The notes below the pieces were generated by a model that worked only from the letters and a program-made list of their open reading frames with translations, was not told the origin of the DNA and did not search any database. From an uncultured Ferrovum sp. (GTDB taxonomy: Bacteria > Pseudomonadota > Gammaproteobacteria > Burkholderiales > Ferrovaceae): a stretch of 32,325 nt of DNA. The DNA lies in assembly GCA_903863375.1 (NCBI GenBank), contig CAIPBT010000167.1, positions 1 through 32,325 on the forward strand. The letters run 5' to 3'. Made by a program: the position numbers and the translations under genes. Positions within the stretch are counted from its first letter, which is position 1. Every line of letters starts with the position of its first letter. Shown one piece after another: positions 24,671-32,325 of this stretch.

Positions 24671-26101
24671 ATGCTGCGCCGTACCAAAATTGTTGCCACG
24701 CTGGGTCCCGCTTCCAGTGCGCCTGAAGTGCTGGAACGCATGTTCCGGGCGGGCGTGGATGTCGTACGACTGAATTTCTCGCATGGCGCGGAGGCGGACC
24801 ACATTGCCCGGGCCGAAATGGTACGCGGTGTTGCCGCCAGCATCGGCTGGACGGTCGGCATCCTGGCCGATCTGCAGGGCCCCAAGATCCGGGTTGGCAA
24901 GTTCGAGAACAACCGCATCGAGCTGGCCACCGGCGACACCTTCCTGCTGGACGCGGAATGCCAGCTGGGCAATCAGGAGCGGGTTGGCCTGGATTACCCG
25001 GAATTGCCGAATGATGTCCGCGCCGACGATACCTTGCTGCTCGACGACGGCAAGATCGAGCTGCTGGTGCTGAAGGTGGTCGGGCCGGTGGTGACCACCC
25101 GGGTGGTGCAGGGTGGCACCTTGTCCAACAACAAGGGCATCAACCGGCGCGGCGGCGGTCTGACGGCGCCAGCGCTGACCAGCAAGGATTACGAGGACAT
25201 CCGCATCGCCGCCAGGATGCAGGCCGATTTCCTTGCCGTATCGTTTCCGCGCTCCGGCGAAGACATCCGCGAAGCGCGCACCCTGATGCGCGCAGCGGCG
25301 GGCACCGCGCAGATCATGGCAAAGATCGAGCGCGCCGAGGCGATCGCTGCCCTCGATGACATCATCGAGGCCAGTGACTGCATCATGGTGGCCCGGGGTG
25401 ACCTGGCCGTCGAGGTGGGAGATGCCGCCGTCCCGGCCCTGCAGAAGCGCATCATCCGCGCCGCCCGCCGCCAGAACAAGGCGGTGGTCACGGCCACGCA
25501 GATGATGGAATCGATGATCAGCAGCCCGGTGCCGACGCGCGCCGAAGTGTCTGACGTGGCCAATGCGGTGATCGATGGCACCGATGCCGTGATGCTCTCG
25601 GCCGAATCCGCGGTGGGCAAGTTTCCGGTCGAAACCGTGGCCGCGATGGCGCGGGTGTGCCTGGAAGCCGAAAAGGAGGTGCTTGCACACGCCGTGGTGG
25701 GCGATACGGTCTCCGAACGCAAGATCACCCAGGTGGAAATGGCAATTTCCCATGCCGTGGTGTTCACCGCCCGCCACCTCGGCGTGAAGGCGATTGCAGC
25801 GCTTACCCACAGCGGTACGACCGCGCGCTTCATGTCGGCGATGGATGTTGGGGTGCCGATCTATGCCATGTCACCCTCCCCCGAAACGCAACGCAAGATG
25901 ACCCTGTTGAAAGGGGTCTATCCGGTGGCCTTCGCGCACTCCAACCAGGCCGAAGCGGTGATGCAGGAGGCGGAAGCCGCCCTGAAGTCGCGCGGTGCGG
26001 TGGTCAACGGCGACCTGATCCTGCTGACCATTGGCGAACCGATCGGCAAGCCAGGAGGCACCAACACCATGAAAATCATCCGCGTTGGATCACACGGCTA
26101 G
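24671..26101 (+). CDS. pyk: Pyruvate kinase
   Basis: Converts phosphoenolpyruvate and ADP to pyruvate and ATP. The 476-residue protein starts MLRRTKIVATLGPASSAPEVLERMFRAGVDVVRLNFSHG and includes ILADLQGPKIRVGKF, the active-site MAKIERAEAIAALDDIIEASDCIMVARGDLAVEVG and VVTATQMMESMISSPVPTRAEVSDVANAVIDGTDAVMLSAESA. The C-terminal allosteric domain is present. GAGGAG at 24658-24663 is a good ribosome-binding site for the ATG at 24671. A catabolic enzyme following cbb-type genes shows that the block is a hybrid of glycolysis and Calvin-cycle genes. Confidence 0.97.
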   Translation: MLRRTKIVATLGPASSAPEVLERMFRAGVDVVRLNFSHGAEADHIARAEMVRGVAASIGWTVGILADLQGPKIRVGKFENNRIELATGDTFLLDAECQLGNQERVGLDYPELPNDVRADDTLLLDDGKIELLVLKVVGPVVTTRVVQGGTLSNNKGINRRGGGLTAPALTSKDYEDIRIAARMQADFLAVSFPRSGEDIREARTLMRAAAGTAQIMAKIERAEAIAALDDIIEASDCIMVARGDLAVEVGDAAVPALQKRIIRAARRQNKAVVTATQMMESMISSPVPTRAEVSDVANAVIDGTDAVMLSAESAVGKFPVETVAAMARVCLEAEKEVLAHAVVGDTVSERKITQVEMAISHAVVFTARHLGVKAIAALTHSGTTARFMSAMDVGVPIYAMSPSPETQRKMTLLKGVYPVAFAHSNQAEAVMQEAEAALKSRGAVVNGDLILLTIGEPIGKPGGTNTMKIIRVGSHG

Positions 26102-26143
26102 GCCATCAGCCACCCCCTTCCTTCATCCCCGAGGCCGCCCAGC

Positions 26144-27034
26144 ATGCAACATCCGCATCCGCCCATTTTTGAATCGCAGATCACAAGCCTGCCCCTGATC
26201 GCCCGTGGCAAGGTACGCGACATCTACGCCGTGGGGGAAGACAAGCTGCTGCTCGTGACCACCGACCGGCTCTCCGCCTTTGACGTGGTGTTTCCCACCC
26301 CGATTCCTGGCAAGGGCCGCATCCTCACCCATCTGTCGAATTTCTGGTTCGAGAAACTCGGCCATATCGTGCCCAATCACCTGACGGGCATCGATCCTGA
26401 GTCGGTGGTGAGCGCTGCCGAGCGCCACCAGGTGGAGGGGCGTGCGATTGTCACCCACCGGCTGAACGCCCTGCCCCTGGAAGCCGTCGTGCGTGGCTAT
26501 CTCGAGGGCTCGGGCTGGAAGGAGTACGAAGCGGCGCAGACCGTCTGCGGCATCGCGCTACCCGCAGGCCTGGTGCGGGCGAGCCCGCTGCCGGAGCCGA
26601 TCTTCACGCCGGCCACCAAGGCGGCGGTGGGCGACCATGATGAAAACATCGACTTTGAGCGCGCCTGCGCCCTGGTCGGCACCGCGCTGGCCACCCAGGT
26701 CCGCGACGTGTCGCTCGCCCTTTACCGAACCGCAGCTGCCTACGCGCTGGGGCGCGGCATCATCATTGCCGATACCAAATTTGAATTCGGCACGGACGCC
26801 GAGGGACGGCTGGTCTGGATCGACGAGGCCCTGACGCCAGACTCCTCACGGTTCTGGCCGCAGGCCACCTATCGTGCCGGGACCAGTCCGGACAGCTTTG
26901 ACAAGCAGTTCCTGCGCAACTGGCTGGAAACCACCGGCTGGGACAAGATGCCACCGGCGCCAGCCCTGCCGGAAGAGATTGCCTACGGAACGGCTTCTCG
27001 CTATCAGGAAGCACTCGACCGGCTGGCCGGGTAA
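26144..27034 (+). CDS. purC: Phosphoribosylaminoimidazole-succinocarboxamide synthase
   Basis: ATP-dependent step of purine synthesis that joins aspartate to CAIR, giving SAICAR. The 296-residue protein is the longer SAICAR synthase form: [108 protein letters not shown] and [13 protein letters not shown]. All are family signatures. It follows pyk by 42 bp; pyk and purC are also neighbours (with fba between) in related betaproteobacteria. It ends 22 bp from the convergent TSUP gene. Confidence 0.97.
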   Translation: MQHPHPPIFESQITSLPLIARGKVRDIYAVGEDKLLLVTTDRLSAFDVVFPTPIPGKGRILTHLSNFWFEKLGHIVPNHLTGIDPESVVSAAERHQVEGRAIVTHRLNALPLEAVVRGYLEGSGWKEYEAAQTVCGIALPAGLVRASPLPEPIFTPATKAAVGDHDENIDFERACALVGTALATQVRDVSLALYRTAAAYALGRGIIIADTKFEFGTDAEGRLVWIDEALTPDSSRFWPQATYRAGTSPDSFDKQFLRNWLETTGWDKMPPAPALPEEIAYGTASRYQEALDRLAG

Positions 27035-27056
27035 GCCGGGATCCGGCCAGCGGCGA

Positions 27057-27857
27057 TCAGACCAACAGGCCCCAGACCATCCTGGCGGCCACCGTCAGCA
27101 GCACGGCGGCAAAGATGCGTCGCAGGGTGGCTACTGGCAGGGCGTGCGCCGTGCGGGCGCCGAGTGGGGCGGTCAGGGTGCTGATGGCTGTGACGCCAGC
27201 AAACGCCGGCAGATAGACAAAGCCGAGGCTGCCGACCGGCAGGCCCGGCACCCCCCAGCCATTGATGGCGTAGCCCAAGGTTCCGGCCAGGGCAATCGGA
27301 AATCCCAGGGCGGCCGACGTGCCGATGGCCTCGTGCATGCCAACGCTGCACCAGACCAGGAAGGCCACCGTGAGCGACGCGCCGCCGATTCCGACCAGAG
27401 CCGAAAACAGACCGATCACCGCCCCCATCACCGCCATGCCCACCGGCCCCGGCAGACCGCGATGGCCGATCGGATTGGGTCGGCGCAGCAGGTCCTGGCC
27501 GACATAGAGCAGGAAAACCAGAAACACCCATTTCAGGGGCGTGGATGGCAGGGCGGCCGCAACAAACGTGCCCGCCAGACTGCCCAAAAAGATCGGCAGC
27601 ACCATCGGCCGGGCGATGGCGCGGTTGACGGCACCGCGACGGTGATGGGCGCGCATGCTGGACAGGCTGCTGACCAGGATACAGGCCAGCGAGGTGCCTA
27701 GCGCCATGTGCATGGCGTGCGCCGGTGGCACGCCCTGCGCCTGCGATGCCCACAGGAAAGCCGGCACCAGGATGGCGCCGCCCCCCACGCCGAGCAGACC
27801 GGCAATGAAGCCGATCGCCGCGCCAATCGGCAGATACAGCCAGAGCAGGGACGTCAC
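27057..27857 (-). CDS. TSUP (TauE/SafE) family membrane permease
   Basis: Predicted inner-membrane transporter of 266 residues with about eight hydrophobic segments. The two TauE/SafE repeats start LPIGAAIGFIAGLLGVGGGAILVP and AVMGAVIGLFSALVGIGGASLTV; the glycine-rich GVGGG/GIGGA motifs are diagnostic. Members carry sulfite, sulfoacetate, taurine-derived or other small organic anions; the substrate here is not evident. The GTG at 27857 overlaps the stop of the EVE-domain gene (GTGA), so the two are translated together. Confidence 0.92.
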   Translation of the reverse strand: MTSLLWLYLPIGAAIGFIAGLLGVGGGAILVPAFLWASQAQGVPPAHAMHMALGTSLACILVSSLSSMRAHHRRGAVNRAIARPMVLPIFLGSLAGTFVAAALPSTPLKWVFLVFLLYVGQDLLRRPNPIGHRGLPGPVGMAVMGAVIGLFSALVGIGGASLTVAFLVWCSVGMHEAIGTSAALGFPIALAGTLGYAINGWGVPGLPVGSLGFVYLPAFAGVTAISTLTAPLGARTAHALPVATLRRIFAAVLLTVAARMVWGLLV

Positions 27858-28315
27858 GCAGCCAGCAGGGCGCTGATCACGCGCCATTCCGCCGGGGTCA
27901 CCGGCGTGATCGACAGACGGTTGCCCCTGGCCAGCAGCCGCATGTCCTGCAGATCGGGATGCTGGCGGATTTCGGCCAGCGACAACAGCCGGGTCTTGCG
28001 CACCAGGCGAACGTCCACCTGATACCAGCGCGGCACCTCGGGCGTGGCCTTGCCGTCAAAGTATTTGTTGCCTGCCTCGAACTGGGTCGGGTCGGGATAG
28101 GGCGCGCCGACCACTTCGGCCAGACCGACCACGCCGGGCTCGGCGCAGCTGGAGTGATAGAACAGCACGCCATCGCGAGGACGCATCAGGTCACGCATGA
28201 AATTGCGTGCCTGATAATTGCGCACGCCATACCAGCCAACGGTGGCCTCCGGCATGGCCGCCAGATCGTCGACACTGACGTCTTTCGGCTCGGATTTCAT
28301 CAACCAGTAGGCCAT
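27854..28315 (-). CDS. EVE domain protein
   Basis: A 153-residue protein of the EVE/PUA-like fold: MAYWLMKSEPKDVSVDDLA, VGWYGVRNYQARNFMRDLMRPRDGVLFYHSSCAEPGVVGLAEVV and WYQVDVRLVRKTRLLSLAEIR match the single-domain bacterial EVE family (relatives of human THYN1). The family binds modified bases in DNA or RNA, so a role in recognising modified nucleic acid is likely, but the ligand is unknown. The ATG at 28315 gives normal family length. It lies 29 bp downstream of the 6S RNA gene on the same strand and is coupled to the TSUP gene. Confidence 0.93.
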   Translation of the reverse strand: MAYWLMKSEPKDVSVDDLAAMPEATVGWYGVRNYQARNFMRDLMRPRDGVLFYHSSCAEPGVVGLAEVVGAPYPDPTQFEAGNKYFDGKATPEVPRWYQVDVRLVRKTRLLSLAEIRQHPDLQDMRLLARGNRLSITPVTPAEWRVISALLAA

Positions 28316-28344
28316 CAGGGATCTGGAATGGAAGGATGAGGGGG

Positions 28345-28523
28345 GTTCCCCGCCGGTGCCGCCAGACTCGCATCTTGAACCCACGCCTATACAGGGGGGC
28401 GCCGGCCGGCCGCCTCAGGTACGTCCGCGTAGGACGCGCACACTGGCAGCCTGTGGGCAAGCACCCGGGGTCAGATGATTATCGGTTCAAAGAATATGAG
28501 CCTAAACGAACACCGCAGGGAAC
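28345..28523 (-). ncRNA. ssrS: 6S RNA
   Basis: About 179 nt on the minus strand just downstream of zapA, the classic proteobacterial place for ssrS. The ends pair into the long terminal stem: GTTCCCTGCGGTGTTC at the 5' end (from 28523) against GGCACCGGCGGGGAAC at the 3' end (to 28345). The internal TTGAACCGATAATCATCTGA and, on the 3' side, GGGTTCAAGATGCG match betaproteobacterial 6S sequences, and CGTCCTACGCGGACG forms the apical hairpin. 6S RNA mimics an open promoter and sequesters sigma70 RNA polymerase in stationary phase. The exact ends are uncertain by a few bases. It fills the 28316-28595 gap, which has no protein gene. Confidence 0.88.
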
Positions 28524-28595
28524 GTGAAACAGAGTTGTGGTCTGATGCCTGGACCGGTGCCGGGGCTGCCTGTTGCCGCCAGCCCGGGCGAAAGT

Positions 28596-28907
28596 TCAGA
28601 ACAGCGTGTCCTGCTCGAAGAAGCAACCATCCAGCTTCTGCTCGATCTGTCGCATTCTACGCCTTGCCTCGTGCAAGTCGTAGCCTTTGCTGGCAGAAGA
28701 AAACAGGAAATCATGGGAAATGTTGAGTGCCGCCATGATCGCGATCTTTTCCGCCCCCAGCAGTTTGCCCTGCTGCTGGATTTCGCGCATGCGGGCGTCG
28801 AGCAGCAACGCGGCCTCCATCAGCTTGCCTTCCTGGCCCGCCGGACACGCAACCCGATACTCCTTGCCCAGCAGCATGATGTCGACTTGCCGGACCGGAT
28901 CGGTCAT
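28596..28907 (-). CDS. zapA: Cell division protein ZapA
   Basis: Small cytoplasmic protein that cross-links FtsZ filaments at the division ring. The 103 residues start MTDPVRQVDIMLLGKEYRVACPAGQEGKLMEAALLLDARM, the ZapA globular domain, followed by an AALNISHDFLF helix and a C-terminal coiled coil (HEARRRMRQIEQKLD). The ATG at 28907 has AGGGA upstream; a TTG at 28925 that overlaps the stop of the upstream coiled-coil gene would add six residues. It is followed by the 6S RNA gene, as in most proteobacteria. Confidence 0.95.
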   Translation of the reverse strand: MTDPVRQVDIMLLGKEYRVACPAGQEGKLMEAALLLDARMREIQQQGKLLGAEKIAIMAALNISHDFLFSSASKGYDLHEARRRMRQIEQKLDGCFFEQDTLF

Positions 28908-28921
28908 CTCAGTCCCTGTGC

Positions 28922-29113
28922 TCAACCAGGCATGCGGGCGAGCAGTGCCTCGATGCGGCGGCGACTTTCCTCAAGCTTTTCCGACAGCCGCTTGATGTCG
29001 TCGTTACGCCCGGCCAGCTGCTGGCGCAGGTCGGCGTTTTCGGCACGCAGCCGCTCACACTGCTCGACCGCCTGGGCTGCTTTTGCTTCGAGCTGGTTCA
29101 GTTCTTGTTCCAT
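28922..29113 (-). CDS. Small coiled-coil protein upstream of zapA (TIGR02449/ZapB-like)
   Basis: A 63-residue, almost entirely coiled-coil protein (MEQELNQLEAKAAQAVEQCERLRAENADLRQQLAGRNDDIKRLSEKLEESRRRIEALLARMPG, read here as a continuous heptad pattern). Small proteins of this kind commonly precede zapA and are annotated as TIGR02449 or ZapB-like; a role at the division ring together with ZapA is likely but unproven. The ATG at 29113 has no leader: a perfect TATAAT ends 6 bases before it. It is divergent from msbA and about 14 bases upstream of zapA, forming an operon with it. Confidence 0.85.
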   Translation of the reverse strand: MEQELNQLEAKAAQAVEQCERLRAENADLRQQLAGRNDDIKRLSEKLEESRRRIEALLARMPG

Positions 29114-29119
29114 GCGGTG

Positions 29120-29125
29120 ATTATA
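29120..29125 (-). promoter_or_regulatory. -10 box for the coiled-coil gene and zapA
   Basis: Perfect TATAAT on the minus strand, six bases before the ATG at 29113, so the predicted +1 is the A of the start codon. No clear -35 box is seen at 16-18 bp. Confidence 0.65.
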
Positions 29126-29164
29126 GCCACTCGCTGGCTGAACGGTGCGCCTGCTGCTGGCAAT

Positions 29165-29193
29165 CCGACAGCCGGGCACCTCGCACGTATAAT
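29165..29193 (+). promoter_or_regulatory. Sigma70 promoter for msbA
   Basis: CCGACA (29165-29170), a 17-bp spacer and a perfect TATAAT (29188-29193). The predicted +1 is at 29200, the A of the msbA ATG, which would give a leaderless transcript. Confidence 0.7.
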
Positions 29194-29199
29194 CGGGAC

Positions 29200-30981
29200 A
29201 TGACCGAAACCGCTGTGCCGGCGTCTGCGCCGGTCGATACCCGCCGTCTCTACGCACGCCTGCTGGCACAGGTCTGGCCCTACCGTTGGCAGTTTGCGAT
29301 CGCGCTGGTGGGCATGGTGCTGACCGCCGCCACGGAGCCGGTCCTGCCGGCCTTGTTGAAACCCATGCTCGACCAGAGTTTCGTGCGCAAGGACCCCACC
29401 TGGAAGGCGCTGGTGCCCCTGGCGCTGGTCGGCCTGTTCATGGCGCGTGGCATTGCCAATTTCATCTCGAAATATGCCATGAACTGGGTTGGCAACCAGG
29501 TGGTGATGGATCTGCGCAACCGCATGTTCCGGCGCCTGCTCGACCTGCCGGCCGCGTTTTTTGATGATCATGCCAGTGGCAATACCGTATCCCGACTGAC
29601 TTACGATGTGGCTCAGGTGATGCAGGCCGCAACGGGGGTGGTGACCAATCTGGTCACCGACACCTTTGTGGTGATCGGCCTGCTCGGCTGGCTGATGTGG
29701 CTGAACTGGAAACTGACCAGTGTGACCCTGCTGGCGGCACCGGTGATCAGCGTGATTGTGCGTACCTTCAACCGGCGACTGCGCTCGGTCAGCCGCGAGG
29801 CACAACAGGCGATGGGCGACCTGACCGCGCTGAGCGACGAAGCGATTGCCTGTCAGCGCGTGATCAAGGTGTATGGCGGCCAGGCCGACGAAGCGGCCCG
29901 GTTCGGGCGCGCCAGTGACCGGCTGCGGCGCTTCAACCTGAAACACAGCACCGCGGCGGCCGCCAACGTACCACTGGTGCAGATGGTGGCGGCGATCGCC
30001 ATCGCGACCATCGTCTGGCTGGCGATCCAGCAGTCAGACCGGGACGAGACCACGGTCGGGGGATTCGTTTCGTTCATCACCGCCATGATCATGCTGCTGG
30101 CCCCGTTGAAGCGTCTTTCAGACGTCAGCGAGTCGCTGCAGCGGGGCCTGGCGGCCGCCGAAAGCGTGTTCGACCTGATCGACACGCCGGCAGAAGACGA
30201 CACAGGCACCCACGACCCGGGACGGGTGGCCGGTGCCCTGCACTTCCAGCACGTGGGCTTCCACTATCCACGCGCCAATCGTCCGGCGCTGCACGACTTC
30301 AGCCTGGACGTACGGCCGGGCGAGACCATCGCGCTGGTGGGCAGCTCTGGCAGCGGCAAGACCACGCTGGCCAACCTGGTGCCGCGCTTCCTGCATGCCA
30401 CCAGCGGTCAGCTGCTGCTGGACGGCGTACCCCTCGACCAGTTCACGCTGGCTGCCCTGCGCCGCAACATCGCCCTGGTGAGCCAGGAAGTTCTGCTGTT
30501 CAACGACACGGTGGGCCATAACATTGCCTACGGACCGCTGCGTGACGTGGCACCTGAGCGCCTGCGCGCGGCGGCCCGGGCGGCGCACGCACTGGAATTC
30601 ATCGAAGCGCTGCCGAAGGGTTTCGACACCCTGATCGGCGAGAACGGTGCCCGCCTCTCTGGCGGCCAGCGGCAGCGCATTGCGATTGCGCGTGCCATCC
30701 TGAAGGATGCCCCGGTGCTGGTGCTCGACGAAGCCACCTCGGCACTCGATACCGAGTCCGAACGGCACGTGCAGGCAGCGCTGGATGCCCTGATGACCAA
30801 CCGCACCACGCTGGTGATCGCACACCGGCTGTCGACCATCGAACAGGCCGACCGCATTGTGGTGTTGGAAGCCGGTGCGATCGTCGAAGTGGGCACGCAC
30901 CAGAGCTTGCTGGCGCGGAATGGCAGCTACGCCCGTCTGGTGCGGATGCAAAGTGCCGAGGGGCTGGTGGCAGTGTCATGA
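29200..30981 (+). CDS. msbA: Lipid A export ATP-binding/permease protein MsbA
   Basis: Homodimeric ABC exporter that flips lipid A-core across the inner membrane. The 593-residue protein is a fused permease-ATPase half-transporter. The membrane domain (about 20-320, six helices) starts VWPYRWQFAIALVGMVLTAATEPVLPALLKPMLDQSF, typical of MsbA. The ATPase domain shows Walker A GSSGSGKT (381-388), signature LSGGQRQRIAIARA (from 486), Walker B VLVLDEATSALD (Asp510-Glu511) and the H-loop His542. The next gene is a heptosyltransferase-type enzyme, which supports a lipopolysaccharide role. The ATG at 29200 lies 6 bases after TATAAT and has no Shine-Dalgarno sequence; a GTG at 29215 is an alternative but also lacks one. 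Confidence 0.94.
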   Translation: MTETAVPASAPVDTRRLYARLLAQVWPYRWQFAIALVGMVLTAATEPVLPALLKPMLDQSFVRKDPTWKALVPLALVGLFMARGIANFISKYAMNWVGNQVVMDLRNRMFRRLLDLPAAFFDDHASGNTVSRLTYDVAQVMQAATGVVTNLVTDTFVVIGLLGWLMWLNWKLTSVTLLAAPVISVIVRTFNRRLRSVSREAQQAMGDLTALSDEAIACQRVIKVYGGQADEAARFGRASDRLRRFNLKHSTAAAANVPLVQMVAAIAIATIVWLAIQQSDRDETTVGGFVSFITAMIMLLAPLKRLSDVSESLQRGLAAAESVFDLIDTPAEDDTGTHDPGRVAGALHFQHVGFHYPRANRPALHDFSLDVRPGETIALVGSSGSGKTTLANLVPRFLHATSGQLLLDGVPLDQFTLAALRRNIALVSQEVLLFNDTVGHNIAYGPLRDVAPERLRAAARAAHALEFIEALPKGFDTLIGENGARLSGGQRQRIAIARAILKDAPVLVLDEATSALDTESERHVQAALDALMTNRTTLVIAHRLSTIEQADRIVVLEAGAIVEVGTHQSLLARNGSYARLVRMQSAEGLVAVS

Positions 30982-31024
30982 AGGGAAGCGAGATGACAGG
31001 GCGCATGCGCCGGGAGCGCCAGTC

Positions 31025-32095
31025 GTGAAGGACCGCCAGCGCAGCGTGCTGGTGGTGTGCGCCCGGCGGATCGGTGACGTGCTGCTGACCACGCCCCTGA
31101 TCCGGACGATCCGGCGCAGCTGGCCGGACACCCGCATCGACGTGCTGGTGCCGGCCGGTACCGAGGGCATCCTGCAGGGCAATCCGGATATCGGCGAAGT
31201 CCTGCTGATGCCAGGTCGCGACCGTGGCGCCCGACTGCGCTTTTACCTGCGGCTGTTCCGGCGCTATGACATCGCCCTGGCCGCCACCGCCAGCGACCGT
31301 GCCCGTTTTCTGGCGCGCTGGGCCGGCCGTCGCTGCCTGGGACTCTGGAGCAAGACCGATCCGGCGCGCGGGCGCCGGCTGATTCCCGGCACCTGGGTGG
31401 ATTTCAATGAAACCGGCGAGCACGCCATCGAATCGCCGCTGCGCCTTGCCAAGGCCCTCGGTCTGACACCCTGGCGCGAAGTGGTGCCTCCCGGCCGCAA
31501 GCTGTTTCCCGCCATTCCCGGCCTGCGCCAGACCTACGCCGTGCTGCATCCGTGTCCGAAGTTTGCCTACAAGGCGTGGCCCCGCGAACGCTGGATCGGG
31601 CTTGGCCGGGCGCTGGCGCTGGACGGCATGCAGGTGGTGCTGACCGGCGGCCCGACCGACGACGACAAGCAGTTCTGCGCCGGTCTCGCTGCGGAGATTC
31701 CCGGGGCCCTGGACCTGTGCGGCAGCCAGGGCTTCGATGCCCTGGCCCGGATGATCTCGATGGCACGCATCTTTGTTGGGCCAGACACCGTGATGACGCA
31801 CGTTGCAGCCGCCACTGGCGTGCCCACCATCGCGCTGTTCGGCCCTTCCAATCCCGTGCGCTGGGGCCCCTGGCCCGCCCGCCTGCGTCAGACCGACAGC
31901 CCCTGGAGCTTTCGTGGCAGCCGCCATTTCGGCAACGTCTGGCTGCTGCAGGGCGAAGCGTCGTGCGTACCCTGCCTGCTGGAGGGATGCGACCGTCATG
32001 TGGCGAGTCGCAGCCGTTGTCTGGACGAGTTGCCCCTGTCCCGGGTGACGGCCGCGATCGCCCAGGCCCTGGCACTGGCCAGCCTGCGCCAGTAG
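31025..32095 (+). CDS. Family 9 glycosyltransferase, LPS heptosyltransferase type
   Basis: Probably adds a heptose (from ADP-heptose) to the lipopolysaccharide inner core on the cytoplasmic face. The 356-residue protein starts at GTG 31025, with GGGAG about nine bases upstream. Family 9 features: SVLVVCARRIGDVLLTTPLIRTIRRSWPDTRIDVLVP at the N-terminus, VVLTGGPTDDDKQFCAGLAAEI near 210, and the nucleotide-sugar motif ISMARIFVGPDTVMTHVAAATGVPTIALFGPSNPVRWGPWP near 240-280. A cysteine-rich stretch (ASCVPCLLEGCDRH) lies near the C-terminus. It follows msbA by 43 bp. Whether it is heptosyltransferase II, III or another acceptor type cannot be told from sequence alone. Confidence 0.87.
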   Translation: MKDRQRSVLVVCARRIGDVLLTTPLIRTIRRSWPDTRIDVLVPAGTEGILQGNPDIGEVLLMPGRDRGARLRFYLRLFRRYDIALAATASDRARFLARWAGRRCLGLWSKTDPARGRRLIPGTWVDFNETGEHAIESPLRLAKALGLTPWREVVPPGRKLFPAIPGLRQTYAVLHPCPKFAYKAWPRERWIGLGRALALDGMQVVLTGGPTDDDKQFCAGLAAEIPGALDLCGSQGFDALARMISMARIFVGPDTVMTHVAAATGVPTIALFGPSNPVRWGPWPARLRQTDSPWSFRGSRHFGNVWLLQGEASCVPCLLEGCDRHVASRSRCLDELPLSRVTAAIAQALALASLRQ

Positions 32096-32120
32096 ACGCC
32101 AGTCAACCCCACCGGCAGCT

Positions 32121-32325
32121 TCAGTCCGGCCCGCGCCGCGCCGACTCCTGTCCCAGCAGCCACAGCTTGGCATACCGGTAATAGGTGGCCTCGGCATTCG
32201 AGACGGCCAGCATCAGGCCATGCGGTCCATCCAGAAACCCAGCGCGCAGCAGATAGGTGCGCAGGAAGGCCCACAGGCCATGACCCACAGCCTTCAGCAG
32301 GCTGCAGCGCTTGCCGGCGGCAAAC
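32121..32325 (-). CDS. Family 2 glycosyltransferase, LPS-core type, C-terminal end (window edge)
   Basis: An open frame enters from the right edge and stops at 32121, giving 67 residues with no start codon in the window. The sequence CSLLKAVGHGLWAFLRTYLLRAGFLDGPHGLMLAVSNAEATYYRYAKLWLL matches the C-terminal region of WaaE/KdtX-like family 2 glycosyltransferases, which extend the lipopolysaccharide core. It is convergent with the family 9 glycosyltransferase (25-bp gap), continuing an LPS-assembly neighbourhood that begins with msbA. The catalytic part lies outside the window. Confidence 0.8.
   Translation of the reverse strand, partial: FAAGKRCSLLKAVGHGLWAFLRTYLLRAGFLDGPHGLMLAVSNAEATYYRYAKLWLLGQESARRGPD

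Noticed and set aside
28316-28595. Small open frames on both strands between zapA and the EVE gene
   Set aside because: The region is explained by 6S RNA, and the frames have no family resemblance.
1-32325. Mobile element, prophage, CRISPR or defence island
   Set aside because: No transposase, integrase, terminal inverted repeats, spaced direct repeats or known defence genes were seen; nearly all genes are recognisable metabolic, envelope or regulatory families.

Overview
The window is 32.3 kb of GC-rich, gene-dense chromosome from a betaproteobacterium, most likely Burkholderiales. Reasons: a tkt-gap-pgk-pyk run followed by purC, a zapA-6S RNA pair, a fused kinase/acetyltransferase-type N-acetylglutamate synthase coupled to yggX, and a proteobacterial phosphoribulokinase with a CbbR-type regulator. 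I see no prophage, insertion sequence, CRISPR array, tRNA or rRNA gene. No gene-free stretch exceeds 300 bases; the longest are about 200 bases (6995-7209, 11584-11781, 18028-18226). Convergent genes nearly touch or overlap, and I found no convincing intrinsic terminator.

Left part (1-8.7 kb), accessory: a TRAP dicarboxylate-type transporter operon (dctP-dctQ-dctM, minus strand, dctM cut by the window edge) lies divergent to a GntR/FCD regulator. Their shared promoter region holds a perfect 16-bp palindrome and three TTGTAT half-sites spaced exactly 22 bp apart. Next come a small lipoprotein, a family 2 glycosyltransferase that has lost its catalytic core by an in-frame deletion, a secreted DUF1800/DUF1501 pair, and a Sad-type succinate-semialdehyde dehydrogenase.

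Middle (8.6-17.1 kb), housekeeping: ilvA; rpiA-phoU; a membrane diguanylate cyclase with intact GGEEF motif and inhibitory site; argA-yggX; rsmE; an inositol-monophosphatase-family gene.

Central carbon block (17.1-27.0 kb): cbbR, divergent to fba(cbbA)-prk(cbbP)-tkt(cbbT)-gap(cbbG)-pgk(cbbK)-pyk-purC. The prk-tkt-gap-pgk order is that of Calvin-Benson (cbb) operons, but it is merged with the betaproteobacterial glycolytic/purine cluster. RuBisCO, cbbX and a canonical fructose-bisphosphatase are absent from the window. With rpiA nearby and a possible role for the IMPase-family phosphatase, several steps of ribulose-bisphosphate regeneration are covered. A perfect 10-bp inverted repeat overlaps the inferred cbbR promoter, and a good sigma70-type promoter sits between prk and tkt, which would let the lower glycolytic genes be expressed independently.

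Right part (27.0-32.3 kb): an EVE-domain gene coupled to a TSUP/TauE permease; the 6S RNA gene (ssrS) downstream of zapA; a small coiled-coil gene divergent from an msbA-type lipid A flippase; a family 9 glycosyltransferase (heptosyltransferase type); and the C-terminal end of a family 2 LPS-core-type glycosyltransferase. The coiled-coil gene and msbA each carry a perfect TATAAT exactly 6 nt before ATG, so both transcripts may be leaderless.
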